Numbered from the stretch's first letter, positions 1 to 9,482 are shown. The stretch: DNA of 64,000 nucleotides from Bog-756 sp963701325 (GCA_963701325.1 OY969604.1:1798001-1862000); one strand, 5' to 3'. A program made the numbers and translations. Notes: a model not told the origin generated them from the letters alone.

Positions 1-1734
1 TACCCGCAACAGATTCGGTGTGAAGGCTGTCGACGGACTCGGGACTCTTCGGACGGAGCGAAACATTGGTTCCAGCACCGCAGCGGCATGGTCGGCGAGC
101 AACTCGAGCGGCTCCACCCGGTCCCCGGTCAAGCGAAGCGGTCGGGAGTGCGCCAAGACGACCGTACCGAACCGATGTCTCTGTGCCCAAAGCGGCAGCA
201 CGACCACCGCTCGAGCGCCTGCGGACCGTAAGGACTCCGTGCCGACAAATCCCGGGCTGGTTGCATCTCCTGCCGTGTAGCACGATCGGATGTCTCCAAC
301 CAAGGTTGATAGGGCGCTCAACTCATTTCCGTCGAGGGCCACGAGACTCTCTGCCAGAGGCCCGACGGCAGCGAGGACCGAGGGTCCCTTCGGCTCGTCG
401 ATGATGAGACACGCCGAGTCCATCTCGGCCGCTTCAGTGAAGCGGTGCAGCACCTGGTGCGGCAGGTGGCGACTCGAAAGCAGCCCGGAGATTGACACCG
501 AGGCAAGAGCTGCCCGATGCCATCGAGAGTTGCCCGGGTTGACTCCAACGACGCCGAGCCGATCCGCGAGGAGTCGGGCGACTGATTCTGTCATCTCCAG
601 CGTGTCGGTGGTCAGCGGACTGAAGGACTCCACGTTGAGCGAGCCGACCGCCTCACCGTTGACAAGGATCGGCACACAGACCTCCGAGACGACTCCGGGA
701 ACCGACACCCGGTAGTCAGCATGCGACGAGACGTCCTCGACAACGACCGAGGTTGCCGTGGCCCATGTTCTGCCGGTGACTCCCGCCGTACCGGGCATGC
801 CGTCGAGGACCTGCCACAGTCCTCGTTGAGCCACGCATCGCAATTCGTGGTTGCGCTCGAGATAGAGACTGGTGAGCAGGTGGCTGTGCCTGTACAAGGT
901 CTCGGCGGCGACCTCACAGGCCTCTAACACGTTGTCGACTCGTGCCAAGGCTTGTTGCAACCCGTGCTCGCTGAATCTTGAATGAGCATCGCCCGCTCTG
1001 TTGCCCGATTTAGGTGGGCCGGTTCGCTCGATGTCCGGCCAGGGAGCAGCCGGACGGGACAGGAGGTATCCCTGCACCAGGTGCACCTCGGCGTCCCGAA
1101 GGACGTCCAATTCACCCCTCGTCTCGACACCCTCGGCGATGACACTTGTGCCAACCTCACGGGCGAAGGCCACGACCGCGCGCATCAGGGCACGTCGATT
1201 CGGGTCTTCATCGACTCCGCTGACCAGCTCTCGGTCGAGCTTCAGGTAGTCCGGTGACAACTCGACAACATGGCGAAGGCTCGAATAGCCGGCACCAGCA
1301 TCGTCGATCGCCAGCCGCACGCCGCGGTCTAAGTAGCCAGCCAGGCAATCCCGGAGGAATTCGTAATCCTCGACTGCCTCCTGTTCGGTGATCTCTACCA
1401 CGAGCCGATTAGGGAATTCGTTGCGGAGGTCAAGCAGCGCGGGATCAGCGACGGTCGAAGGGCTTGCGTTGACGAAGAGCATCCGCCCCCCGGGCGGCGG
1501 ACCGAGCTGGATTGCAGCGGCAAGGCAGGCCAGCTCAAGTCGCTTACGCAGCCCGAACCCTGAAGCGACGTCAAGCCACCAATCCGGTGGATGTCGAGGG
1601 TCAACAGGCATCCGGGCAAGCGCCTCATAGCCGACCACGACCATGTCCGTAGGGCGCACAATAGGCTGGACGACCGCAGTGATCACACCCGGCTCACAGA
1701 GATGCTCGATCACGCCCCGCAGGTCCACCTCCAT
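1..1734 (-). CDS. EAL-GAF-GAF cyclic-di-GMP phosphodiesterase, truncated by window edge
   Basis: The reading frame is open from about 2090 to the left window edge on the minus strand, so the C-terminus is missing. Placing the start at the first in-frame ATG (1734) is uncertain; GTG codons lie upstream. The N-terminal ~240 residues are an EAL domain with the catalytic signatures: YEALAR (the EAL motif), FVNASP, VVEITEQ, AIDDAGAGYSSL, LKLDREL, IAEGVET and VQGYLLSRP. These are the metal- and substrate-binding residues of active c-di-GMP phosphodiesterases. Two GAF-like modules follow, one around 1000-550 and one around 480-60. The family hydrolyses c-di-GMP to pGpG in the cytosol; the GAF modules probably sense a small ligand or redox state. 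No GGDEF domain is visible in the part present. Confidence 0.85.
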   Translation of the reverse strand, partial: MEVDLRGVIEHLCEPGVITAVVQPIVRPTDMVVVGYEALARMPVDPRHPPDWWLDVASGFGLRKRLELACLAAAIQLGPPPGGRMLFVNASPSTVADPALLDLRNEFPNRLVVEITEQEAVEDYEFLRDCLAGYLDRGVRLAIDDAGAGYSSLRHVVELSPDYLKLDRELVSGVDEDPNRRALMRAVVAFAREVGTSVIAEGVETRGELDVLRDAEVHLVQGYLLSRPAAPWPDIERTGPPKSGNRAGDAHSRFSEHGLQQALARVDNVLEACEVAAETLYRHSHLLTSLYLERNHELRCVAQRGLWQVLDGMPGTAGVTGRTWATATSVVVEDVSSHADYRVSVPGVVSEVCVPILVNGEAVGSLNVESFSPLTTDTLEMTESVARLLADRLGVVGVNPGNSRWHRAALASVSISGLLSSRHLPHQVLHRFTEAAEMDSACLIIDEPKGPSVLAAVGPLAESLVALDGNELSALSTLVGDIRSCYTAGDATSPGFVGTESLRSAGARAVVVLPLWAQRHRFGTVVLAHSRPLRLTGDRVEPLELLADHAAAVLEPMFRSVRRVPSPSTAFTPNLLRV

Positions 1735-1894
1735 GTCCGTGCGCGGTCCATCGATGCCAGTGACGGTCACCTCTGTTCCATCGGCGAAGATCACTGGATT
1801 CTTGAGTGTCCCGCATGGAACGCTGCCGACGTCTAGCAGCGGGCATGTATCATCGGCTTTCGTCGTCTCAGTGGCCGAAATCAAACGGTCAAGA

Positions 1895-2111
1895 ATTAGG
1901 ACAGGAAAGGCTGGTGGGACGCGAAAGTCCAGCTGGAGGGATGCGAGAGCGGACGAATCGGACGGTCTCGAAAAGCGTGAATGTTCGTCGAACAAGACGA
2001 CGTATGGCGGCGATAGACAACCTGACCTGGAATTGTTGACGACGCATGACGACACCGCACGACGCCGGACTACGCCAGTTGACCGCGAAAATTAGGACAA
2101 AGATTAGGACA
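1895..2111 (+). repeat. Three copies of ATTAGGACA
   Basis: ATTAGGACA occurs at 1895-1903, 2091-2099 and 2103-2111, all on the same strand; the last two are 12 bp apart. The related unit TGTAGGCCA/TGTAGGACA occurs in pairs at 2698-2723 and 5122-5147. No gene is evident on the plus strand here. Function unknown; possibly recombination or protein-binding repeats at the edge of an accessory segment. Confidence 0.4.
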
Positions 2112-2218
2112 CAGCAGAATTCGGACAAGGTCGTCATCCGTCCCCTATACGACATAGCGTCGGTCTCGATGAATCAAGTTCGGTCTCCGGAAAAGGCGTG
2201 ATCTGGTAAAGGGATCGG

Positions 2219-2452
2219 ATGGACGACGCGAACAACACCGAGGAACCAGCTCTTGCGGCAACGCTTCAAGAGATGCCGACTGATGGACTTCTATTGCGCC
2301 TCTCAACTCACCTGGCGTACATGCTCAGCTCGACATGGGATGAAAGCGATGACACGCGAAATGAGCTGAGGCGCGCCATTGAGGTGTTCAACGTTCTTGC
2401 CGATCGTCTCGCCCCAGACGAGGAGTTGTATCTCTGTGTGCCCGACGAGTAG
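2219..2452 (+). CDS. Small acidic hypothetical protein, 77 aa
   Basis: The ATG is preceded by a purine-rich AAAGGGA at suitable spacing, which supports this start. The product is short, acidic and predicted soluble and helical (for example THLAYMLSSTWDE and RNELRRAIEVFNVLADRLAPDE). No known domain, signal peptide or membrane segment was recognised. It stands alone between the minus-strand EAL gene and the helicase, about 480 bp before the latter. It is plausibly real by codon use and RBS, but its role is unknown. Confidence 0.5.
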   Translation: MDDANNTEEPALAATLQEMPTDGLLLRLSTHLAYMLSSTWDESDDTRNELRRAIEVFNVLADRLAPDEELYLCVPDE

Positions 2453-2933
2453 AAGGCGACGGCTGATTCAGTCGAAATGAGACTCCGAGCTGGAATGAGA
2501 GGGTCGTCGTAGGGTTGGCAATCCTCACCACTCCCTCGACCCGGAGGTTCCTGGGCATTCAGTCCACGGCTCGGTATGGCACCACGCATTACGAGTGCGA
2601 AACAGGACCGGAAATGATGAATGGTAGCCCGGAAGCTATCGGATGTTATTCGAGGTCAGCGGCATTCGAAAGGAAGAAACCGGAATCAGGCTGATCCCGA
2701 GTTGTAGGCCAGTCTGTAGGCCAAGATCGATTCATCCTGAGAGGACGTGCTGCCTGCCGGCTGAGCGTGAACCCGGAGTTGAGCGCCAACATTGAGGCAT
2801 GGAAAGCGCAATGCTCAGGTTACAGAGGATTCAGTTACCTCATGTGGAGATCGTCTGAAACTAGCTTGGCCCCGGGGTAAGGGTGTCCTGACCAGGAGAG
2901 GGGCGCAGTAGGAGCTTCACATTCGGCACGAAC
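2453..2933. other. Intergenic region upstream of helicase
   Basis: No convincing gene in either strand. It contains the left copy of a repeat pair (2698-2723) and the leader of the helicase. No dyad of the type found from 8.4 kb onward is present. Confidence 0.5.
2698..2723 (+). repeat. Left imperfect direct repeat flanking the helicase gene
   Basis: A 26-bp unit starting CGAGTTGTAGG, itself built of two TGTAGGCCA units. It matches 5122-5147 at 22 of 26 positions. The pair brackets about 2.4 kb whose only clear gene is the HNH-RecQ fusion. Confidence 0.5.
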
Positions 2934-4793
2934 GTGTCGATGGAGAAACCCATGGAGTTCGACGAGCAGTCGCCAGTCACTCCACCATTGCTCGGGGCGA
3001 GGCGCTCGCCTGCCACGTCACCGGTCGCGGAGCCTGCATCACAACCAGCCAATCCACCTCCTGGGTGGTATCCCACCACCTCCCCCGACGGCCTCCGCCT
3101 CCGGGATGGGCAACTCTGGACTGATCACAAGCGTTCGACCGTGTTGCCCCCACCTGTGACAGGGGCCGTTCCGGACACGGCCGACTGGCCTGGAGCGCGC
3201 CATGCCGCGCTCGTCCGCGATGGATACCGTTGCCAGAAGTGTGGAGCGTCCGATCGCTCTGAGCTGGACGTCCATCATCGAATGCCACGATCGATCAAGG
3301 TCGACCACAGCGCAGGCAATCTCATCACTCTCTGCGACGGGTGTCACGCATCACTTCACCTGAATCTGCAGGTCGGCCTTGCTCGCCGAGTCATACAACG
3401 GTGGTCGGCACGCGTGGCGCGCCTCGTCGACTTCCGAAATGAGCTACCCAAGTCCATCCTGGATCTCGGCCCCGTGCTCCAGGAGCTCGGCAAGTCGAAC
3501 CTCCACGATGGCCAGCTACCCGTCATCCTCGCGATCCTGGCGGGTGAGAATGTCCTTGCGGTCCGACCCACTGGAAGCGGAAAATCGCTCTGTTTTCAGG
3601 TTCCCGCCCTGTTGCAACCGGGCACTGCACTTGTGATCGAACCACTCAAAGCCCTGATGAAAGATCAGGTCCGGGGGCTCCATGATCTCCAGCTTCCTGC
3701 GACATTCATCTCTTCGGACGTACCTCTTCAAGAACGACGACAGCGCTTCGATCTACTAGAAGAAGGCACCTGGAAGTTCCTCTACATGGCCCCCGAGCGC
3801 TTCGATCGCACCGTCATCCGTGATCCATCTGAATACGATCGACTGATTCGGTTTCGTCGATGGAACTACCTGGTGGTCGATGAAGCGCACACGGTCTCAC
3901 AGTATGGCGATGGGTTCCGTCCAATCTATGGCCAACTCGCTACGGTCCGAGAACAGCTCGGGTCTCCTCCGGTCCTGGCATTCACCGCCACAGCGAGTCC
4001 GAACATGAGGGACCGCTTGTGCGAGTCCTTGGGAATCCCGGGTGCGAAAGTAATCGTCGAGAATCCGGACCGAAGCAACATCGCCCTAGTACGCCTCGCA
4101 TACTCCAAGAACGCTCCGCAGCGCATCGCGATCATCGTTGATCTTCTTTCGAAGCTCGCCAGCGGGCGGACGATCATCTTCGTCCCCACGATCAAGGAGG
4201 GTGAGAAAATTCAGGCAGCGCTGACAGCACGCGGCGTCAACCTGGAGTTCTTCCACGCGAAAGCACACGACCCGGCCTGGCGCGACAACGTTCAGGGTCA
4301 GTTCAACGGGCGAATCTATCCACCCATCAATGCTCTCATCGCGACCAGTGCATTCGGTATGGGTCTCGACATTCCTGATATCCGACTTGTCGTGCACTGG
4401 CAACACCCCTTCTCCGTGGAGGAGTATGTTCAGGGATTCGGGCGTGCCGGCCGCGACGGCAAGCGCTCGCTCGCCGTTTTGTTCACCGACGAGCAACAGG
4501 ATGTCGGCCTCCTCAGATACATGGTGGGCAAGGAGGACACCCCGTTCAAAAGCGAACGGCTGGCTGAGATCTCCACGATGGCAAAGATGGCCAATGACCG
4601 ACACCGGTGCTTTCGGGACACTCTCATCACCCACCTGATCGGCGACTCAAGTCCGAAGAGGTCATGGTCAATGCGACTGCTGGACTGGGCATTTGGCGAG
4701 AAGCAGCGGACTGAGATGGCATTGGGCTGTTGCGACAGTTGCTCTCCGGAACTCGCTGAGAACGTTGCCGGTCGCACGTTCACCTGGATGTGA
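2934..4793 (+). CDS. DUF2510-HNH-RecQ-like DNA helicase fusion
   Basis: A 619-residue protein with three modules. Residues ~42-66 (PPGWYPTTSPDG..LWTDHKR) match the DUF2510 pattern of actinobacterial proteins. Residues ~95-143 form an HNH nuclease zinc module: C100-x2-C103, HH at 114-115, C134-x2-C137, H142. Residues ~180-540 are an SF2 RecQ-type helicase: RPTGSGKS (Walker A), VVDEAHTVSQYG (DEAH), AFTATASP, TIIFVPT, ATSAFGMGLDIPD and QGFGRAGRDGK (motif VI). Residues 555-603 (C559, C599, C600, C603) resemble the RecQ zinc-binding subdomain. The protein ends there, so the RQC winged-helix and HRDC domains of canonical RecQ are absent. GTG at 2934 was chosen; ATG 2940 or 2952 is possible. A nuclease fused to a 3'-5' helicase suits DNA repair or anti-phage defence; that role is inference. 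Confidence 0.88.
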   Translation: MSMEKPMEFDEQSPVTPPLLGARRSPATSPVAEPASQPANPPPGWYPTTSPDGLRLRDGQLWTDHKRSTVLPPPVTGAVPDTADWPGARHAALVRDGYRCQKCGASDRSELDVHHRMPRSIKVDHSAGNLITLCDGCHASLHLNLQVGLARRVIQRWSARVARLVDFRNELPKSILDLGPVLQELGKSNLHDGQLPVILAILAGENVLAVRPTGSGKSLCFQVPALLQPGTALVIEPLKALMKDQVRGLHDLQLPATFISSDVPLQERRQRFDLLEEGTWKFLYMAPERFDRTVIRDPSEYDRLIRFRRWNYLVVDEAHTVSQYGDGFRPIYGQLATVREQLGSPPVLAFTATASPNMRDRLCESLGIPGAKVIVENPDRSNIALVRLAYSKNAPQRIAIIVDLLSKLASGRTIIFVPTIKEGEKIQAALTARGVNLEFFHAKAHDPAWRDNVQGQFNGRIYPPINALIATSAFGMGLDIPDIRLVVHWQHPFSVEEYVQGFGRAGRDGKRSLAVLFTDEQQDVGLLRYMVGKEDTPFKSERLAEISTMAKMANDRHRCFRDTLITHLIGDSSPKRSWSMRLLDWAFGEKQRTEMALGCCDSCSPELAENVAGRTFTWM

Positions 4794-5121
4794 GAGAGGC
4801 CCCTCGATATCTACGACCCAGGCGCCACCACTCGTATCGGGAATGGCGAGAGTTTGGTATCTGTCCACCACCATCCTGGAACAGGCAATGATCCAGCAGA
4901 CACGGTGTTGGCGGCCATCAAGCCATGGGCCATCCTCTGCCGCCACCCCCTGGGTTCCGAGGTTGATGAAGATGCAATCCATTGATCCATGCACGGCAGT
5001 TGCAGACCTCAGCGTTATCAGTTCGTTTCAAGGGAACGAACTGGAAGAGGTACCACGGCTTGCAACGTTCTGAGCTGCAACGATGATCATTCGGGAAGAT
5101 GCCGGACGGCGGCTAACGGCG

Positions 5122-5147
5122 CGAGTTGTAGGACATTTTGTAGGACA
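5122..5147 (+). repeat. Right imperfect direct repeat flanking the helicase gene
   Basis: 26 bp starting CGAGTTGTAGGACA with a second TGTAGGACA unit; 4 mismatches against 2698-2723. On the opposite strand it reads as a tandem of TGTCCTACAA-like units. Confidence 0.5.
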
Positions 5148-5369
5148 GAGCTCTACGTTGCGAACGTACCTTGAGCACCTATTGCGACCAGGGCTTTGTG
5201 GCAAAACAGCACTTAACTTGGGTCGGATGAAGTGTACCGAGGGGCACGGAAGGGACCCGAAAGGCAGCAGTTGAGTCCTGTTGAGTCCTGAGAGCCGACC
5301 CTCGTGGTTCTACCAGCTGAAGCTGAGGGCATCGGACCGAGGCCGTATCGGCACAACGCTAACCGACCG

Positions 5370-5531
5370 TCAACTCGCTGGAGGCAGTGGGCTTTCCAGG
5401 TCCCTGTCCCGATTTGGACATCGGCTCACGAGCCTGCCGCTCTTGTCATAGTCAACATCGGTCAAAGCTGCGCCGCACTGCTCGCAATTGAGGAGACCTA
5501 CTTGTTGCCCAATCACCTCCGTGTGCTCCAT
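5370..5531 (-). CDS. Possible small zinc-ribbon-like protein, 53 aa
   Basis: A short frame containing NCEQCGAALTDVDYDKSG and then SRCPNRD. The C-x2-C knuckle followed after about 18 residues by one further cysteine resembles a zinc ribbon with its last cysteine lost. The start is ambiguous: the same frame continues upstream to 5753 and no strong RBS precedes the ATG at 5531. It lies in a gene-poor region, so it may be a remnant rather than an expressed gene. Confidence 0.25.
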   Translation of the reverse strand: MEHTEVIGQQVGLLNCEQCGAALTDVDYDKSGRLVSRCPNRDRDLESPLPPAS

Positions 5532-6241
5532 GTTTTCAAATTCTTGCCGAGAGAAGAGCTTCCAATCAAACTGACCGATCGACCTTCGGAGTAACGCCGG
5601 CCCCGCTGATCCGTAGATCTGAAGTGAACACCAGGGAAACCCAGTAAAGGCGGTCTTCAATCCCGAAACCGGGGTCACGGAGAACCTCGTCGCCTCACGC
5701 CCGGACATCCCGGTGCCGGACCCTATTAGTGCCATTACTAGTACGACCATCAAAGGACGGGGTGATACCGACAGACGAGGGTTCGTTCATCGCAACCTTC
5801 GGCCTCCGTCAGGTCGTGACTCCCCTGAGTAATGTTGCCGGGCGCATCTGAGCGAGAACTACCGCTGGTGTACGGCCGTAGGGGCTCGCCTTTCGCGTGC
5901 TACCAGGGAAACGTCAGGGTTGAGTGTCAGCGACTCACCAAAGCTGGCGCGAATGGCCGGAGAGGCGAACGGCCGACGGTTGAGAGTCGTCCGGCGTGTT
6001 CATACTGGCAGGGCTACGTGGGCTGCACGAAAGCCTGATCGTTGGTCGAGATGGTCCCCTCAAGAACAAGCCGACCTATCAACTACCTGCCTCTACCGCC
6101 TTCGACAATCACGTCTTGCCTACAGATCATTCCAACTCAAAGAGCCGGGAAAGTCACCGACCTCGGATCCTTGTCGGAGCGAGCGCCGATGAAGGATCAG
6201 TGGACCATCCCCGGGAAGCAGCTCACAAGGTCCGGGATCGT

Positions 6242-6679
6242 CTAACCGCCAATCTTCGATTCCAACTCGTCAATCCGATCGGCCAGATCTTTGATCCCAC
6301 CCTCCGTGTGTATGTCGAGCCGATCGAGTATCTGGAGTGTGTCGTCATAAGTGCGCTGCGATCGAACATCACCAGCCTCGGCCTGCACGTTCTGGCCGAC
6401 CATGATGACAGACAGCAAGACCAACTGGAGGAACGTCTGCGCAATCCAAGAGATGATTCCTTCACCGCCCGGCTTCAGTGCTGCAGGTAATCCGATAAGG
6501 GCAAGGATCGCAAACGCGTAGGCACACCACATTGACCCGACGACGTTGGTCAGGAAGACGGCGATCTTGGCATTGATTCCGTCAGCCCACTTGACCTGAG
6601 CTCGCAACCCGCTGAGGCTGATCGCTTGGCGAGTTCGTTGGTGAGCTTTGAATGTCTCGGTTGCCTGAGCATCACTCAT
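6242..6679 (-). CDS. Small membrane protein with two TM helices (DUF1003-like)
   Basis: The ATG at 6679 has an excellent RBS (AGGAGA six bases upstream), so the longer upstream frame is not used; the product is 145 residues. A soluble N-terminus (about 45 residues) precedes two hydrophobic helices, around VGSMWCAYAFAILALIGL and ISWIAQTFLQLVLLSVIMVG, followed by QNVQAE and a charged C-terminal coiled-coil-like tail (DDTLQILDRLD..DLADRIDELESK). The helix-QN-helix organisation resembles DUF1003-type proteins, whose function is unknown. Monocistronic by context. Confidence 0.7.
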   Translation of the reverse strand: MSDAQATETFKAHQRTRQAISLSGLRAQVKWADGINAKIAVFLTNVVGSMWCAYAFAILALIGLPAALKPGGEGIISWIAQTFLQLVLLSVIMVGQNVQAEAGDVRSQRTYDDTLQILDRLDIHTEGGIKDLADRIDELESKIGG

Positions 6680-7172
6680 CGTCGTCTCCTGTTTCGGGGA
6701 TATGTCGGGTAACTCCTCAAACACTGGAACCTGCACTTCTCCGATGACCCACTCGTCCGCACCTCAGTGCTGGCTGCCGCTGAAGAGCATGGGCAATGAG
6801 CATGCGGAGGGTGGTCAGAGATCCTGTCTGAGTATTCACCTGACCATCAGGTAAGCATTCCTGCACCTTCGCAATTATGCGGCTCCAGGTTCGCCGTGGG
6901 TGGGCTGATCAGACCCCATGGGTAGCCATCGTGGGCGGTAAACTTGCGAGCAAGCGAACGTCGGTGAAGAGCGTCCCTGTCAGGCACTTAACGAGCCGCA
7001 GCCTCTAGTCAAGTGGCCGGTGGGTCACCGTGGCGACCTTTGGCGACCCGCCTGCCCTTGCCGGCGGTACTAGCCAGTCGGCTACTCTGCCAGATGAGAT
7101 CGGCAATGGGTTCGGCCGGCGTCGGAAATCGTCGTCACTCGATCAGTTCGGTCCCCAACCTCCCCCCACAAG
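6680..7172. other. Divergent intergenic region
   Basis: Lies between the minus-strand membrane protein and the plus-strand reductase and must contain both promoters. An imperfect inverted repeat (GGTGGGTCACC near 7019 and GGCGACCCGCC near 7045) could form a hairpin. No gene recognised. Confidence 0.4.
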
Positions 7173-8168
7173 ATGCTGCCCATGTCCGATGAAAATCCAG
7201 CGGTGAGGTTGCGACAGATCGGTCGCACCAAATTGCACGTCTCTCCTGTTGGATTGGGCTGCATGCAGTTCTCCGGACCCGGGATCGTCTCGAAGTTCTT
7301 CCCGCAGCTGCCCCAGCCCGAGGTCGACCAGATCGTCAAGACTGCGCTGGCCGGCGGGATCACGTGGTTCGATACGGCCGAGATGTACGGGTGGGGACAC
7401 TCGGAGCGGAGTCTGAGCGCCGGCCTTGTACACAACGGCATCTCGCCGGGAGAGGTAACGATCGCCACCAAGTGGAGCCCGCTGCTCCGGACGGCGAAGT
7501 CAATCGAGCGCACCATTGGCGCCCGTCAGGCTGCCCTGAAACCCTTCCCCGTGGACCTGTATCAGATCCACATTGGCTTTGGCAGCTTCTCCCGACTGCG
7601 CACTCAGGTACACGCGATGGCCACCATGGCTGAGGCGGGCAAGATCGCCGTCGTCGGGGTCAGCAACTTTTCGGCTCGACAGATGGAACGGGCGCACGCC
7701 ACATTGGCTACGCACGATCTAGCCCTGGCCACGAACCAGGTTCGCGTCAACCTTCTGCATCGCAAGGTCGAAGGGAACGGCGTTCTCGATACCGCACGTC
7801 GCCTTGGCATCACGCTGATCGCGTACTCACCGCTCGCCGGCGGCATACTGACGGGCAAGTTCCATGACGACCGCTCGCTCGTGGCAAAGATGCCGCCCAC
7901 CCGCCGAATCTACGGGTTCACCAGCAAGGAGCTCGACCGGACCGCTCCCCTGATCGAGGGTCTGCGCGACATCGGCGCCGCACACGGAGCCACCATCAGT
8001 CAAGTGGCCCTGACCTGGCTGATCGCAAACTACGGCGAGACGATCATCGCCATCCCCGGAGCCTCAAAGCCACATCACGCCCTCGAGGCAGCCGCGGCGA
8101 TGCGAGTGACGCTGACCACCGAAGAAAACCAACGCATCAACGCCCTGTCCGACGGCATCGCCAACTGA
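7173..8168 (+). CDS. Aldo/keto reductase
   Basis: A 331-residue (beta/alpha)8-barrel oxidoreductase of the NADPH-dependent aldo/keto reductase superfamily. The catalytic tetrad is visible: D67 and Y72 in FDTAEMYG, K100 in IATKW, H133 in YQIHIG. Other signatures are GLGCMQFSG near the N-terminus, GVSNFS, LIAYSPLAGGILTGK and the NADP-binding IPGASK. These enzymes reduce aldehydes and ketones in the cytosol; the substrate cannot be inferred. The start could be ATG 7173 or ATG 7182, and neither has a clear RBS. The gene is monocistronic: 300 bp separate it from the next gene, which has its own promoter dyad. Confidence 0.92.
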   Translation: MLPMSDENPAVRLRQIGRTKLHVSPVGLGCMQFSGPGIVSKFFPQLPQPEVDQIVKTALAGGITWFDTAEMYGWGHSERSLSAGLVHNGISPGEVTIATKWSPLLRTAKSIERTIGARQAALKPFPVDLYQIHIGFGSFSRLRTQVHAMATMAEAGKIAVVGVSNFSARQMERAHATLATHDLALATNQVRVNLLHRKVEGNGVLDTARRLGITLIAYSPLAGGILTGKFHDDRSLVAKMPPTRRIYGFTSKELDRTAPLIEGLRDIGAAHGATISQVALTWLIANYGETIIAIPGASKPHHALEAAAAMRVTLTTEENQRINALSDGIAN

Positions 8169-8401
8169 TGTCCCGAGGTACGCAGTACCGGACCAGAGAT
8201 GGTGAAGGCAGCGCGGCAACGCCCTGACGAGTAGGTGATCTGGCGGATTCCATTCGCGTATCTGAGTTTCCAGTTCGCACGACCAATTTTGCGACCCACC
8301 GCTGTCCATCGTGGCCGGGGGCCCGCGCCAGGCTTCCCGAACGATGGATCAGATCTTTTTCCCCAGATGCGCTCAGTGCACTGGCTGGCAAGCGAGTTCG
8401 G

Positions 8402-8419
8402 ATCCCGCGTTCGCGGGAG
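8402..8419 (+). promoter_or_regulatory. 18-bp dyad, site 1 (beta-barrel protein promoter)
   Basis: ATCCCGCGTTCGCGGGAG, a near-perfect match to the shared dyad. CATACAG at 8440-8446 is a plausible -10 hexamer 20 bp downstream; the start codon follows at 8469. Confidence 0.75.
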
Positions 8420-8468
8420 GTGACGTTGAACGGACCGGGCATACAGTTCAAAATGAAGGTGAGGTGAC

Positions 8469-9131
8469 ATGGCCAAGGTTGGGATCGGTGAGACAGACGG
8501 CTACGGCGCTGACATCTACTCGGAGCCGGACCCAAACCCCGATACGCTCCTGCATCTGGGGCCTCTGCGCCCACTCGCCGGCATCTGGCGAGGTACGGAG
8601 GGTCATGACATCCATCCAAGTGTCAACGTTACCGGCGACGATCGATTTGATGAGACCTATGTACTCGATCCCATCGATCCACAGACCAACGGTCCACAGC
8701 TCCTCTACGGTCTCCGATACCACACCCATCTGGTGAAGCCGGGTCAGACCAAGACCTTCCACGACCAGGTCGGGTATTGGCTCTGGGAGCCAGTTTCTGG
8801 AGTAGTCATGCTCACCCTCGGTATCCCGCGTGGTCAGGTGCTGTTGGCGGGAGGCTTGGCGACGGCCGATGACCGCGAGTTCGAGGTGCGGGCCTCCCGC
8901 GGATCCGAGACCTTCGGGATCGCATCTAACCCGTTCCTCGATCGGGCATTCCGGACCCTCAGCTATCGCCAACACGTCACGGTTACTAGCGACGGATCGT
9001 GGTCCTACGAGGAAGAGGCAGTGATGGAGGTCGAGGGTAGGGCTTCACTCGTGAGGCACACAGACCGCAACGCTTTAGTCCAGGTGACTCCACCCCGTCG
9101 CAACCCCCTGGCCGCTAATCTCGATAAGTGA
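8469..9131 (+). CDS. FABP/nitrobindin-like heme-binding beta-barrel protein
   Basis: A 220-residue protein of the THAP4/nitrobindin-like (DUF1794-type) beta-barrel family. Supporting signatures are LRPLAGIWRGTEG near the N-terminus (the GxWxG motif that opens the barrel), VMLTLGIPRGQVLLAGG in the middle, and RHTDRNALVQV at the C-terminus. Characterised relatives bind ferric heme and detoxify peroxynitrite or handle nitric oxide; whether this one binds heme cannot be told from sequence. A purine-rich GAAGGTGAGG precedes the ATG. It is a single gene preceded by dyad site 1, so it probably belongs to the shared stress regulon. Confidence 0.82.
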   Translation: MAKVGIGETDGYGADIYSEPDPNPDTLLHLGPLRPLAGIWRGTEGHDIHPSVNVTGDDRFDETYVLDPIDPQTNGPQLLYGLRYHTHLVKPGQTKTFHDQVGYWLWEPVSGVVMLTLGIPRGQVLLAGGLATADDREFEVRASRGSETFGIASNPFLDRAFRTLSYRQHVTVTSDGSWSYEEEAVMEVEGRASLVRHTDRNALVQVTPPRRNPLAANLDK

Positions 9132-9482
9132 CGCCGGCGCGACGATTCGCAATCACAGGAATCGCTCCACCGTCTTATGTACTAGATCCTTTTTCCTCCA
9201 TATTGCGGATCGGACTCGCGCCAAGGTGATCTTTCAAACAGACTCGGTAATCCGTAATGGGCATCGTTTTGCCACCGGCAGGCGACTGAAACATCCTCCA
9301 GCGCCACGACGTCGATCCTTTCTACCGACTCTGAGTGAGTCCCAGAAAGTCCAGGAAACGACGATGCTGGCCTGCGATGCCCTGATTGTGTAACAGCACG
9401 TTTCCAGCGTGACTCGACCGCACGGCTCACTCGCCTACCGGCACGTCGGCCCATGCCAGCGGCTCTCTTGCCCGACGAGCGG
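9132..9482. other. Convergent intergenic region
   Basis: 350 bp between the end of the beta-barrel gene and the end of the metal ABC operon. No gene, clear terminator or dyad seen. Confidence 0.4.

Larger units (their letters stand above)
4794..6241. other. 1.4-kb gene-poor region downstream of the helicase
   Basis: No well-supported gene. It holds the right flanking repeat (5122-5147), a 10-bp tandem repeat (GTTGAGTCCT twice, 5270-5289), and one weak small minus-strand frame (5370-5531). Frames at 4750-4994 on the minus strand look weakly protein-like and may be a decayed gene. Consistent with an eroded accessory segment. Confidence 0.45.
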
